Assembly (NCBI GenBank): GCA_001179505.1
Contig: CDMY01000295.1
Span: 124,001-188,000, forward strand
Reading direction: 5' to 3'
Length of the DNA stretch: 64,000 nucleotides
DNA from: Vitrella brassicaformis
Lineage: Eukaryota; Sar; Vitrellaceae
In this document: positions 33,717 to 45,534 of the stretch, one piece after another
How the letters are laid out: every line of letters begins with the position of its first letter
Position numbering within the stretch: the stretch's first letter is position 1
Notes under the pieces: generated by a model
The model's input: the letters and a program-made list of their open reading frames with translations, nothing else
Databases searched by the model: none
Told to the model about the DNA's origin: nothing
Position numbers and translations under genes: made by a program

Positions 33717-34315
33717 GGTGACTGAAGGAGGTGAATGGCTGTGCATCGAAAATGTGATGGGAGCAGTCTGTGTGGGTCGATGGATGGATGGATGGATGGG
33801 GACATACACACACAATTCAATGGAAATGATCGGCCTGCGGTGCGGTGGTTGGCTGGGCTTACATACACACATACACAGATGGATGTCTTCCTCACACGGA
33901 CTGATCACGACACTGCTCATGTGTGTGTGAGTCGGTGGGATGAAGTCTTCTTTTCTGTCTGTGCACTGGAAATAGAGGCGCCCGACACACACACACACAC
34001 ACACACACGAATTCGACCGACAGACAGGCAGAGCACAGCAGCCTGTCTGTTCGTCATATCCGCGTGTGTGTCATGTATGTCTGTGTGTGCCTATGAACTG
34101 CCTCCCTTTCTCTACTCAACCAACCAACCAACCCATTGATCCACTTCGGCTGACTGACACTAATGCAGGCACCACGCCATGCGATGGATACACAGACCCA
34201 GAGAGAGGATAGATAGCTACACACTACGCACACACACCCATCCATCCATCCACCAGACGCCCCTCTCCCCACCCACACCCACACCCACACCACCCACACA
34301 CACACCAACACCATG
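33717..34315. other. convergent spacer
   Basis: The spacer lies between the ends of the U-box gene (+) and the OAS-like gene (-). It has CA/TG tracts (33984-34010 and elsewhere), GGAT near 33779, and CCAACCAACC near 34118. No gene seen. Confidence 0.55.
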
Positions 34316-37300
34316 TCATGGTGCGTATGGCGGCGGATCAGGGAGTCTTGGATGGGCAGGTGCTGGGGGTGGTGGGGGCGGGGGCGGCGGTGGGGCTGGT
34401 GGGGGGATGTCATTGTGCGGCAGCCCCGCCGTCGACGAAGACGCCAGGTGCACCAATTCGCGGTAGTCAAGCGCCTGTGTCCACCATGCGACACGGCACA
34501 CAAACACGTACATGATCACACGTGTGTTGGTGTGTGTGTGTGTGGGGGGGAGTCGATCGCACTTGAGGGTCAGCGAGGTTGAGGAATGGGTTGACGGGGT
34601 CTAGTATGAGTGGCTGCTGCCGCATGAGGGGCCACCAGATGTCGCTGTCGCTGTAGTGAGACGTCCAGATGATACGCAGGGAGGCGAAACGACTCATCAG
34701 ACACAGCAGAGTGCTCAAGGCCTGCATCCACCCACCCACCCACCCACACAAGCCACGCCACGCCGATGCCGCCATGCGATGCGGTCAGTGTGTGGTGTGT
34801 GGTGTATGGATTAGCTACCGTCTGTTGGTCCTTGAGTTGCTTTGCCTGCTGGTGCACGTAGATGGCCAGCAGCTCAAGCAGGTAGTCGCTCGGGCGGCTG
34901 TACACATTGCTCCAAACCTGCCATTCTCAGCCCCCAGTCAGCACACAACACACACGACATCCATCCATCCATCCATGCATCCATCGTGACATCCGACCCA
35001 CCTGTTGGTTCCTCCAATGCTTGATCAGCCGTATGGTCACGCGCACAGGCGCCGGCTGGCGGGACACATACTCACACTGACATACAGACACGCACACACA
35101 CACAGACAGAGATGAACGAACGAACGCATGACGACGTGTGTCACGGTCTTGCTTACTCTGTAAGGCGTCACAGCCGCGTCGAGGTACTCCCTGACGCGGG
35201 GCGGCGACTCGCCCAGGCACTGCATGAGCTCGCCGTAGGTCTCAAACACGGGGGCGGCCTTCAGCGACACCGACAACATGCCCTTGTACTGACAACCAGG
35301 CACACACAACATGGCGGCGTGGCTGCTTTGTGTGTATGTGTGTGTGCGTGTTGGTGGGGGGTGGGTGGATTGCCTACGGTGAAGGTGACGGCGTTTGGGA
35401 GTATATAGAGGTCAGTGACGTGTTCGGGTGGCAGCAGCATCGTCACCATGCGACCCAACACGCGACACAGCGGGGGGTACCTGTACTCACACACACAGCA
35501 AGAGACTTGCAAGGTGGCGGTGTTATGCGATGGCCGACGGACTGACCGACCATGTGTCGAAGTTCTTGGTGGGCAGCCCCTCGGTGTTCAGGATGATGTC
35601 ACACTCCACAGGCTGCCCGCTCACCGCAGTGCCCTGCGCCCATGCAGCCAGACAGACAGACAGACAGATGGTATGTGGCTCTTTCCTGAGTGCGTGAATG
35701 TGGTCCCTCCCTCCCTCAGTGACATGGCTGACATACGTTGTTAGCCGCCCCGCCTTTGCTGATGCTCTCCAAATTCAAACACGAATCGGACTCAAACACC
35801 TGCATCGCATCCCCCAAAAGCCGCACACATGAATACCATGCCATCTGGCTTCCCACACGCGTACCTCCACGAGGGCCTTGACGTCCTGCGCCACCCTCGA
35901 GTTGAACGCCCGCGATGATATCTTAAGATGCAGCTCGCTGTACACCCCCTCAGCCACCTTGACCTCACCCACCCGCCGCACACGGGACGCACCAGCCACT
36001 GGCACAGCAACCGGCTGCTGCTGTGGCTGCTGCACCGGTCGCCACCACGTGACCGTGACGTCACGTGGATACTGCTGGTGCTGGTGCTGGTGTGTGGGTG
36101 TGGATGTGGGTGTCGTCGATGTGTGGGTGTGGGGTCGGTGGGGCTGTTGGTCGAGAGAGGGGAACGGTGCTGGTTGGTCGGGGACGCCTTGTGTGTGTGT
36201 TGGCGTGGGGACGGCGAAGTCGTCGGCCTGTGACAGTGAGGGCTTCTGGGTATGCGGATGCGGCAGGACACTGATCGACGAGCTGGAGCTGGCCTCCGAC
36301 AACGCTGCAACAAGAAGAAAGGAAGGCAAACAAACACCGAACATAGTCCTCCTGTGGCTGCATGCCTGTCCCGTGCAATCCACTACCTGGTGCCTGTCCG
36401 TCTCCATCACGTTGCTCCCCATCGGCCGCCATGGTCCTGACGGTCTCCTCCGCCCCGCCCGGCTGACCCGCACTCTGACACATCAACGCCTCATCCACCT
36501 CGCAATCGAAACACGAAGATCCATCCGTCGACCGCGAGTGACTCGACGGCGTGGGGTGGCTGGATGGGGGTGCGGCGTCTGCTCTTGAGGTGGTGGTCAT
36601 GTGTGGCGATGGAAGTGACGGGGCTGTGGGAGTGGCCGACACTGTCGTCTGTGTCGGTGTGTGGGTGCGTGTGGAGGGCTCTGCAGGGGCGGGAGGTTCT
36701 TCGCTGACATCACATAGGTCGGCGTATTTCTTGAGCGCCACGCGGCCGTTCCTGTCCAGCACGAAGGTGTCGGCGGTCCGCGACAAGAACACGTCAGGCC
36801 TGCCACACATCCACAGATATCAATATGGGTGCTCTCTCTCTCTCTCTCTCTGTGGAGGTGGGTGTGTGGGTTGGTAGCTGACCTTCCTCCGATGAGCGTC
36901 GACACGGCAACGTGGTGCTCCTCGATGAATCGGCCGCACAGCGCCGTGAGGTCCATCCGATAGACACACTGGTCCTTAGCCATCTCGGCCAGGTACCGCT
37001 CCAGCTCCTTGCGCACAATCCGCTCCTCCTCGGGTGTCAGCTGGCACGACACATCACCATCCTCACCACCGCCACCATTGACATCCGACTCTGACTCACT
37101 CGCCAACCACACCTGCACACACACATACAAGAAGGATGTCACACCACAACCACGCACATGCACTGCATACCGTGTTGTTGACGAGCCTCAGCTCGTCCCG
37201 CGATCTGATGAACTCCCCAAACCCATACTCGCTCCCCACCAGCCGCAGCGCCTCCTCGACGGTCGAGCCATACCGATAGCAAAACAGCAACGACAGCTCG

Positions 37301-37793
37301 TCCATCTGCAGGCCGTCGCCGACACACGAAGTCGCCCGCTGATGGTGGTGCAAAAGGTCGCGGAGCATGTGCGCGACGGTCGTGTCGGTGGCCGTGACGA
37401 CCATCTCCATGTGTGTGCCATCGGTGAGCTTGGCCGTGTCGGGGAGGGGCTGGGGATGAGGGTGGTCGGGCGATGAGGGGAGGGGGCACATGTCATACTG
37501 GTCGATGGGGAAGGGGTAGCGGAAGAGAAACAGCACACGCTCCTTCAGCGCATACACCTGAATGAAGCCAGACAGACAGACAGACAGACAAGCAGGCGAG
37601 CAACACACTCTGTGGGTGGGGTGGTCTGATTATTTTTCTGTTTGGGTGGATGAATGAATGCATCAGGCATCATTGGAGTGTGGTGCCCACTGACCGTTTC
37701 TGTGGAGCCGATGCGCACCTCCTGGTCCCTCACCACCGGCTTTGCACCCACACCCGGCCGCACACTCACAAACACGGTGATGAGGCTCATCCC
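34316..37793 (-). CDS. 2'-5' oligoadenylate synthetase (OAS)-like protein with ubiquitin-like N-terminus
   Basis: Thirteen exons close in phase: 37793-37695, 37557-37171, 37112-36883, 36799-36387, 36304-35865, 35799-35737, 35633-35551, 35480-35378, 35288-35157, 35076-35002, 34917-34819, 34721-34563 and 34474-34316, giving 813 residues. Residues 1-90 look ubiquitin-like. Two small helical units follow (about 115-160 and 180-260), then a His/Pro/Gln-rich linker. From about 524 the order matches OAS: SKGGAANNGTAVSGQPVECD (KGGS..GT.L.G.SDAD in OAS), VTIRLIKHW, SDYLLELLAIYV, LRIIWTSHYSD, and QPLILDPVNPFLNL. Catalytic Ser of GGS is Ala, the first Asp is Glu554, and the third acidic site appears to be Ser in LSVSLKAAPVF. 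I infer a non-catalytic or altered nucleotidyltransferase, comparable in plan to animal OASL. It sits among ubiquitin-ligase genes. Confidence 0.75.
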
Positions 37794-38192
37794 ACCCACC
37801 CGCTCCGCCGAATCCGCCCGCCCGCCGCTTCTTAATGCCTATGCTGTGTCACCGTCGTCACTTGTCATGGGGGATAAGCCGTCCGTGGTTGGCGAGAGGG
37901 AAGCCGAAACGGTAAGTGAGATACGATGGTCTGGAAGGAGAGAGAGGACCAGAGGTGGTAAGGTAAGAGGGAGTGAGATGCGACAGACACACACGGGCCC
38001 ACGCAAGAAGCCGATGCACGCGAAATGAGCGATGAAACGGATGCACCCGATCGCCGGTGGTGTTTTCGGCGGGTGTAGGGAGTTGACGGCTGATCTGGCT
38101 ACGAGAGGGGCGCCTGGGTCTGTTGCTGTCGATTGCAAGCACCATCACTCATCCCTTCTCTCACCGCAGCCTCTCTTCCCGCTGCCTCAGCC

Positions 38193-40012
38193 ATGAAGGC
38201 CTCGTCATCCATCGGCGAGGGCACAACAGTCGCCGGTAGCAGGCCAGCATTAGACAAGATAAGCGGCTGGCCGCTGCTGCTCAACGTGGGCGGCACACTC
38301 ATGGCGTTCCCCCGTGATGTGCTGCGTCGGGATGGCCTCGAGGACACCTGCCTGGCCTTATTGCTCCACCGTTTCGATAGCTGGATGATTAGAGATGCCG
38401 ACGGCATTCACTTCATTGACGCAGATCCGTTCTACTTCACCTGGTCAGAATGGCAGCAAGGCGACACACACTGGCTGCCAGTGGTTGGAATGCTTGAACT
38501 CTCGTCTGTGTGTGTGGTGTCAGGTTGGCTGTGACGCTTCAGTACCCGAGGCACGACGGCATTGACACGACCGACATTTATGACGGCCTCCCGTCATCGT
38601 TGGCCTTCTACCACGACCGCTTCATGGCCCACACCGACCTGACCATCGACGCCCAGCCCGGCGATGAGAACAGTGAGGCCTTCCGCGACTTCATGGCCGT
38701 CATGGGCCCCTTCATCGACACATCGGCGGGCGGCACGGGCGGCAGGGAGGTCCTCAGCGTGACTGTGGATGACGGCCGCGTGGTGGCCACCACCGACGCC
38801 ACGCTGGCCGACTACAACATACTCTACGACCGATTCACCAAGTGGGAAAGGACATGGGCATACATGAGAGCTCGGTGGCCATCATCGTGGCCTCCTTGGT
38901 GTGTGTGCAGGTACAGAGGGCCTGTCGTCGATGTGTCTGCCGCCAACCTCCACAAGTAATACGACCACAGCCAGACGGAAGACAACATCTGCACGTGTGT
39001 GGTGCTGTGGTCTGCAGGGTGGTGGACTACGTTCGCCGCATTCGATTGGCCCCCGATGCCGTCGCGCCGCTGCCGCCGAGCCGATCGGCTGGCGAGCTGC
39101 TGTATGCGTGTGAGATGTACGGCCTCATGGAGCGGGTGTACCTCTCGATGATCGGCAAACCCCACAGCCACATCAAATGCCTCTTCAAGTGAGCGAGGGA
39201 GACCACGCACAGCGGATGGGCGGCGGGAAGGTGATGGTCTCTTTTTTGTGTGTTTCTCTTGTCCGTCAGGGCTTCACACGACGGCGATCAGTTTGAGGCG
39301 ATGATGGATGGTGTGGCGGGTGCGCAGGGCGGCCTGCTGTTCGTCATCGAGGACGACAAACACCACAACCGCTTCGCATGCCACTTGGAGGGGCCCCTCA
39401 TCCCACCGACCGACCCCACATCAGAACTGACCACCGGCTGCCCCGTGACCTTCTACTCCATCAGCGGTGCGTTTGACGACGACGGTGTCACCAAGATCGC
39501 CGCGCCCCACAACAAGCAGTTGGTGATGGTCGCTGGCACTGAGGGAGCAGTGACGACCGACGACATGGTGCGTCACGGCAAGGTGGTCATTGGCAACGGC
39601 CGCCTGTGGGTGGGGGTCGGGCGGGATGGGCCCACCAGGGATCTTCGCCGCTGCCGCCAGTGGCTTCACAAGGGTGAGCTGCCGGCCGAGAAGACGTATG
39701 TGGGCAGCTTTGACGAGGGGGGACGGGCCACCCTGGCCGGCAGCCATTTCTTCACGGCACAGCGACTGGAAGTCTACCAGGTAACACAGACTTCGACGAA
39801 CACATGACTGTGTTGGGGCTGTATGTGTGTGTGTTGCACCTCTGTGTGTGCGCAGGTGTGGAGCACTCTCCCGGCCGCCCCCATCCTCCCCGCCGATGAG
39901 CTGCAGGCCCTCGTCGACATGGCGACCGACACCCCTATGACCGCACAGCTTCTCTACAAGTGAGCCAGCTTCAAATACAGTGGGAGGGGGGCAGCAGTGC
40001 ATTTGCCGTCTC

Positions 40013-40047
<35 letters not shown>

Positions 40048-40742
40048 TGTGTGTCAGGGGTGAGCGTGACGGCTGGACGTATAAGGCCCTGCTCGCTAAG
40101 GTGGGCGAGGCGGCCAACCTGCTGTTCGTCATCAAGGACACCGGTAGCCACACCTTCGCCAGCCATGTGGAGGGACAGCTCAAGCAGCCAGCCGACGCCA
40201 CTCGAGTGGAGAGGACCAATTGCCCCGTGACCTTCTACTCCATCAGCGGCGCATTCGACGACGGCCGCATCACCAACATCGCCGTGCCCCACATCTGGCA
40301 GAGCGTTGCGGTCGCCGGCACGGAAGGAGCGGTCGTGACCTCCAACGGTGTGGGCCATGGCAAGGTGGCAATGGCTGGCGGCCGCCTGTGTGTGGGGGTC
40401 GGGAGGGGTGGGACAGCTGGTGACCTTCGCCGCTGCTGCCAGTGGCTTCCCAAGGGTGAGCTGCCGGCCGACAAGACGTATGTGGGCAGCTTCGACGAGG
40501 GGGGACGGGCCACATTGGCGGCCAGTGATTGGTTCACGTGTGCCGACTTGGAGGTCTACACAATAGAAGAGGTCAGTCCGATACAGAGAGGCAGGTCGAC
40601 ATGCGTCAATGCCGGCCTCTTTCCTCTCTTGTCTGTGTGTGTGTGTGTGTGTGTGTGCTGACAGGTGCCGTACAGCTGGCTGTGGCTGAGCGCGGCGGCG
40701 TCGCTGATGGAGGGCAGACAGGAGGCCATGACCGCATCATAG
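38193..40742 (+). CDS. BTB/POZ protein with two TLDc-like domains, copy 2
   Basis: Eight exons close in phase: 38193-38443, 38524-38841, 38911-38955, 39018-39188, 39270-39780, 39856-39959, 40058-40571 and 40665-40742, giving 663 residues. Architecture equals copy 1 at 1148-3622: BTB start (LLNVGGTLMAFPRD, then HFIDADPFYFTW), a middle helical region, and two TLDc-like units (PVTFYSISGAF in both, LEVY ends). Exons 2, 3, 4 and 6 have exactly the same lengths in both copies (318, 45, 171 and 104 bases); exons 5 and 7 differ by 6 and 33. The last exon here is longer (VPYSWLWLSAAASLMEG). The copies face outward from a 34-kb interval. Confidence 0.83.
40010..40054. repeat. intronic (CT)n(GT)n tract
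   Basis: CT then GT run forming the polypyrimidine/TG acceptor zone before exon 7 of BTB/TLDc copy 2. Confidence 0.8.
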
Positions 40743-41335
40743 ATGAGAGCCAGAAACAGAGCCCAGTGCCTCAAGGATGTTTGAGAGAGTAGATATCCAC
40801 CCACTCACTCACTCGTGTGTCGATATAGTCCTGATGGCCATTGTCCGATTGCGCACATGCCTTGTGTGGTCGGTGCCATTCTCTGGTTCATGCCCTTCGT
40901 GACGCCGGCTATCTCTGTGTACATGTGTGTGTGCTCTTTATACACCTCCCTCTCTCTCTGTGTGTGTGGTGCACGCAATGCTCGGCCGCATGGACTTGCT
41001 TCATGTGGCTGTGACACTCTGTGTGTGTATAGTTACCTCTCCGGTGCATCAATCCTGCTGCATGAATGGCTGGATGGCTGGATGGCAGACACGACGGAAG
41101 AAACGAAAGTCGCTTCACACTTTTGTTTGTGTCCATCGGGATGGTATGGTACACTTGTCCGGCCCGCCATCACACACACGAATGCACGAGCGTACGATGC
41201 GTAGAGAGAACAATAATCCCCCCCACCAACACGCCACCAGCTGACATCACATCATCCCGGGCAACCAATGCACGCAGACATTCGCAAACTGGCAGCAAAC
41301 ATCCCAGTGTTCATTCGTCGGCAGGTAGTATCTCT
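40743..41335. other. convergent spacer
   Basis: The spacer lies between the 3' ends of BTB/TLDc copy 2 (+) and the unknown gene at 41336-42368 (-). TG, GGAT/TGGC and ACAC sequence only; no gene seen. Confidence 0.55.
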
Positions 41336-42368
41336 TTATGCCGACACCCGCTTTCTCTTGCAGTGCCGCTGTCGCTCCAGGCTCATGTCCTGCAGCGCCG
41401 CACCGCCCGTGCTGCTCCGTCTGGCGCGGACGCGCACACGTGTACGCTCCATGCGGCGACTGAGCGGCTCGGTCTCATCCTCATCCCTGACGGAAAACGA
41501 CACGACGGAAGGAAACATGCCTTTCGGTGTTGTGTCTCCATGCATTCGTCCATTTCGTTGCCTTACGTCTCGTTGAGCCCACGATGAATGGCGGCAGCCC
41601 CCTCTCCCACACCCACACCCATCCCCCCCCCTCCCTCCCCGTCGGCACCGTCGACACACCCCCGCGGCAGAAGCGGCCGAGCCCGGTTCGCAGCCACAGC
41701 AGCAGGGCTTGCCGTCATCGCTGTCGTCAGTGCTGTCAGTCCGCTCATTGAAGGACATCTGATGGATGCCGTGAGCCACTGCGTTGAGGACCTCTTGCAC
41801 CTCTTCCACACTCGGCTTGAGTGAGAGTGCTGCGATGCTCGTGAGGAGTGGGGCGATGGTATAGGAGTTGTCATCGTCCTCTGAGGCCAGGGTGAGGCCC
41901 TGCAGCTCCGTCAGAAGCGACTCGCACTCCTCGTCTATGTCGCGCACTGACAGCTTGGACATGGCGGCCGACAGCTCCTCACACGCTGATGCACATGCAT
42001 CCCCAGGGACGGTACAATGTCATGTGTGTAATGCTATACGCCTGCCATATTTCTTCCTCACCTATTTCGTCCATCATCTTGCGTCGCTTTGCGCGGCGGA
42101 TGAGCTCCGCGTCGAATATCTTTGTCCACATGCGGTAGTTCTTCAGCATGATACGGTCCTCGGCAGACAGGTCGGGACGGTCCACTGAGGAGAACACAAT
42201 CCATGCATGCAATCATTGCAATTATCATTGCAATGACATGGCATGACAATCTGATGCATTCTGCATCCTTTTGCATCGTTTTGCATGCATCTGCTCACCT
42301 CTTTCCGGCCGCCCGCCTGTCAGCACACGCTTCACAAAGGCGATGGTCCGCCTCAAGAAGCCCCTCAT
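41336..42368 (-). CDS. unknown protein, 280 residues
   Basis: Three exons close in phase: 42368-42299, 42184-42062 and 41985-41336. The first two encode a basic helical N-terminus (FLRRTIAFVKRVLTGG, then AEDRIMLKNYRMWTKIFDAEL and RRAKRRKM). The third begins with an acidic helical part (EECESLLTELQGL). A short Cys/Gly/Arg-rich patch (KPCCCGCEPG, VCRRCRRGG) and a basic tail follow. A possible extra intron donor (GTAAGG, about 41568) does not give a consistent phase, so the continuous frame is kept. No family recognised. The Cys-rich patch might be translated repeat rather than a metal site. Confidence 0.55.
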
Positions 42369-42747
42369 CCCGTCGGAATGCACCGTGAGCGGATGAAAGA
42401 GGTGAAGATGTTTTCAGAACAGCTCTACAGAGCAGCCTTGCAGCTTCTACAGTTGTGGAGCAGATGTTCTTGATGGCGAAACCTTTCTATCTATCGCTGA
42501 GAAATTGAAAGGCGAATCGAGACAACTCGAGGGCGCGGTGGGGGCAGCCGTTTTTCCGTTTGGGGGATCTTTCCGCCGGCGCCGTCTTTCCTTGTCTTTG
42601 TTCCGGCCGGCCCGGCCCTGGCAGCTGCTGCGGGCATCTGCGTCATCCCTCTTCCCATCAGCAGCCGCCGTCTCCGATAGTGTCTGAGTTGCTGTCTTCC
42701 CGGCGCCCCCCCTCACTGACAGTCAGCCTTCTTGTGCGCACTGATTG

Positions 42748-45298
42748 ATGTCGAATTTCACGGACGAGGCGTACAACAAGACAACCACCGGCGGCAGAGG
42801 GACGCTCGTGGGCAACTGGTGGGAAGAGGAGCAGCTGCGTGACGCCACTGGCACCGGAAGGACCACCCTCTCAAAGCCAATCAAGCCGGGGTAGGCAGAC
42901 AGTCACAGGCAAGCACCACGCCCGACGTACGCTGTTTGTCGCCCATCTAGGCAGCAGAGGGGCGTGGACAACACATTTGACCGGATTGCAGGGTACCGCA
43001 AGATTGACGTCCACAACCGGTCTGTCAACAGCGACATCGGCAGCACGCTTGGCAACTGGCAGCACGGCAGGCCTGCTGGTGTGCCGCCGCCAAGACACGG
43101 ACAGAGAGGGGCTCTACTGTTGCGACAAGTGAGCAAGGAGCGGGGGCCCGGGGCGCATGTGCCTGCCTGCAGTCTGCCATGATCTCTCTCTTTCTCTCTC
43201 TCTGTGTGTGTGTGTTGTGTCTCCCATTCCTTCCTGCAGATAGAGAGGGAGAGCATGCAGGAGCTGCGTTACGAGGAGGAGCTATATCAGCAGCGGCTGA
43301 AGGCCGCCACCGGGCCGCCCAACAGTGTGTATCTGTCGAGCTTTGTCGACAAGAGCATGCGCGCCAAGCTGCCCAGGAAGCCAGCCGAGGCAAAGGAGCC
43401 CGAGTTGCCGCCTGATGTGCCTGAGGTGAGTGAGGTTCGAGAACAGAGAGATTGGTGTCTCCTCCATGTGTTGACTGACTGACTGTGTCCTGCCTGCAGA
43501 GTTCGTATTGCGCGGCAGTGCCGACCACCCTGTACACACAGCTGGTGGAAAGCGGCAAGTACGCAGCCATGCATGCTCGCCATTGAGTGCCCTGCCCTGC
43601 ACGGCTCTCTGTGTCTCTGCCGCATTTCAGTACTGGAGGTGTGTCGTTTTCGCCACCCACCGGCCCCTCCATATTCGGCAAGAACAGCTCTTTCTCCGTC
43701 CCCACCTCTGACTATCTGGGGGTGAGTGAGAGAGAAAAAGTATTAACACCACATCACACCCCTATCTGCAAGCAGGCCAAGTATAAGGACCAGGACGATG
43801 CGGACAGGCTGGAGAGGATGAGTGCCGCCCGCAGGAGTGCGGCCAAGGTGCTGGCCACCCAGACGGTTCGCCGCAGCGGCGCCCTCGTCCCCCCGCCCCC
43901 GCCACTGAAAGACCGCAGTGGCGTCAAGAACCCTTTGACAGGACACTTCAATGTCAGTGGGCACAGAGAGGTGACGCTGGATGTCTATGTGTGTGGGTGG
44001 ATGGATGGGTGTGTTTGTGCAGGTGGGCAATCTGGTGGCTCTGAAGCGTGAGGTGCGAATCGCTCTCAAGAACTCCCCGAGTGGTGGGGAGTTCGGCCTG
44101 GTCAAGCTGCGGACCGCTCTCAAGTAGGCTGGGATGGGCGGTTCCATCTTGTTCCAGCTTGTTCCTCGATTGTTCCTTCAGGGCAGCGGCTGACCATGAC
44201 GATCGTCTGAGCATTGAGGGTTTGCTGGATGTCCTCGTGCCTCTCCTCGGCCTCCCCACCACACCCCCGCCGCCCCCACAATACGACGAGGAGGGCAATC
44301 CTATCAGGACAGAGCCGGAACAGCAGCAAGTCGACCCGCAGGCGCTGAAGGTGAGAAGACGCCAATGTCACGCCATGGATGACACGCGAGACACAATCCG
44401 GTCTCCTCCATTGTGTTGACCCCGCCAGTACTACTCGTGCATGCTGGATGCGCTTGGTTTGGCTCTGCGGTGCTACATAGCGCCGAGCGCACCGGCAGGC
44501 GTTCTCCCCTCAAGCGTCAAGGTAGGTGGGTGCTCATAGGAAAGAGGACTCTTAGAGGAGACATGAGACAAAGGGGCGGGTGGCAGGCTGTTGGCAAATT
44601 TATCTTTCCATCTGCAGATGGACGTCCAGACAATTATGGGTTTCCTGAGGGTCTGCAGTGCACCTTCCAGCAAAGAAGGGGCGACGAAAAATTGTCGATC
44701 GTATATATTTGTATGTGTGCTTATGGTATATTGGTCGTGTAGCCGGGGTTTGATGACGAGAGGAGGGAAGCCATGGTCAGTGCACTCGACAAGCTGTGCG
44801 GCCCGCCGACAGAAGACACTGGGGTGGGCGTGGCGTGTCAGATGCTGTGTGCGGCTTGCACATGGACACGCACTCTCTCTCCAATGGGGTGCAGTTGTCA
44901 GTTGAGAGGCTGCGTGAGCTGCTTCCGAGCCCTGCCGGCACTGAAGTGCTCAAACAAGGTGAGTCCTCGTACGGACGATGGAACAAAGCTTTGTACGATC
45001 ATTGATGCGGGGCGTCCTCTCTGGATCGATGCAGCTGTTGGCGACGCGCCCAAAGTCAGCCGGCAATTTATGAGGGACTTCCTCAAGGTCAGCACGGCCC
45101 CACCCATTCCCCCACACCCCCTCCCCATCATGTCTCTCTCTGTCCGCTGTGTGTGTCTCCATGCCATGTGTGTCTGTGTCTCAGGACTGGTGCGGGATGG
45201 TTGACGGCAGCTGTGCCAGCGACGATGAGCCATACGACGAGGCGTTTGCACTCAACCTCAACTACTTCCTTGATCGAGTCGTGGCCTCTGAGCAGTAA
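42748..45298 (+). CDS. unknown protein, 533 residues, possible EF-hand-like or ciliary role
   Basis: Fourteen exons close in phase: 42748-42890, 42951-43128, 43240-43425, 43500-43558, 43631-43721, 43776-43952, 44023-44123, 44182-44350, 44429-44521, 44618-44710, 44743-44823, 44895-44958, 45035-45087 and 45185-45298. Two related motifs occur early (GTLVGNWWEEEQLRDATG and GSTLGNWQHGR). A helical middle (ERESMQELRYEEELYQQRL) precedes paired-helix segments (FGLVKLRTALKAAADHDDRLSIEGLLDVL; SVERLRELLPSP; RQFMRDFLKDWCG) that resemble degenerate EF-hand pairs without clear calcium ligands. GNW motifs like these occur in some ciliary and axonemal proteins, but that is a weak inference. The gene itself is well supported because every junction is in phase. 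Confidence 0.72.
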
Positions 45299-45534
45299 AC
45301 ATCTGGATTTTGATAGGCATACACACATCCATATGGAGATCGAGTTGTCTGTCTGAGCGACACATGCACACACACACACACACACAAACACACACACGGC
45401 CATGAAGGAGCTTACGCAGAACAGCGATACACGCATGGACGTCTCGTCTTTCGACAATCCCCTTCAGAAATGCATGCAGAAGACAAATCACCAACGCTCT
45501 TGCATTGCTATCCACCCACGCAGACGCGTGCAGT

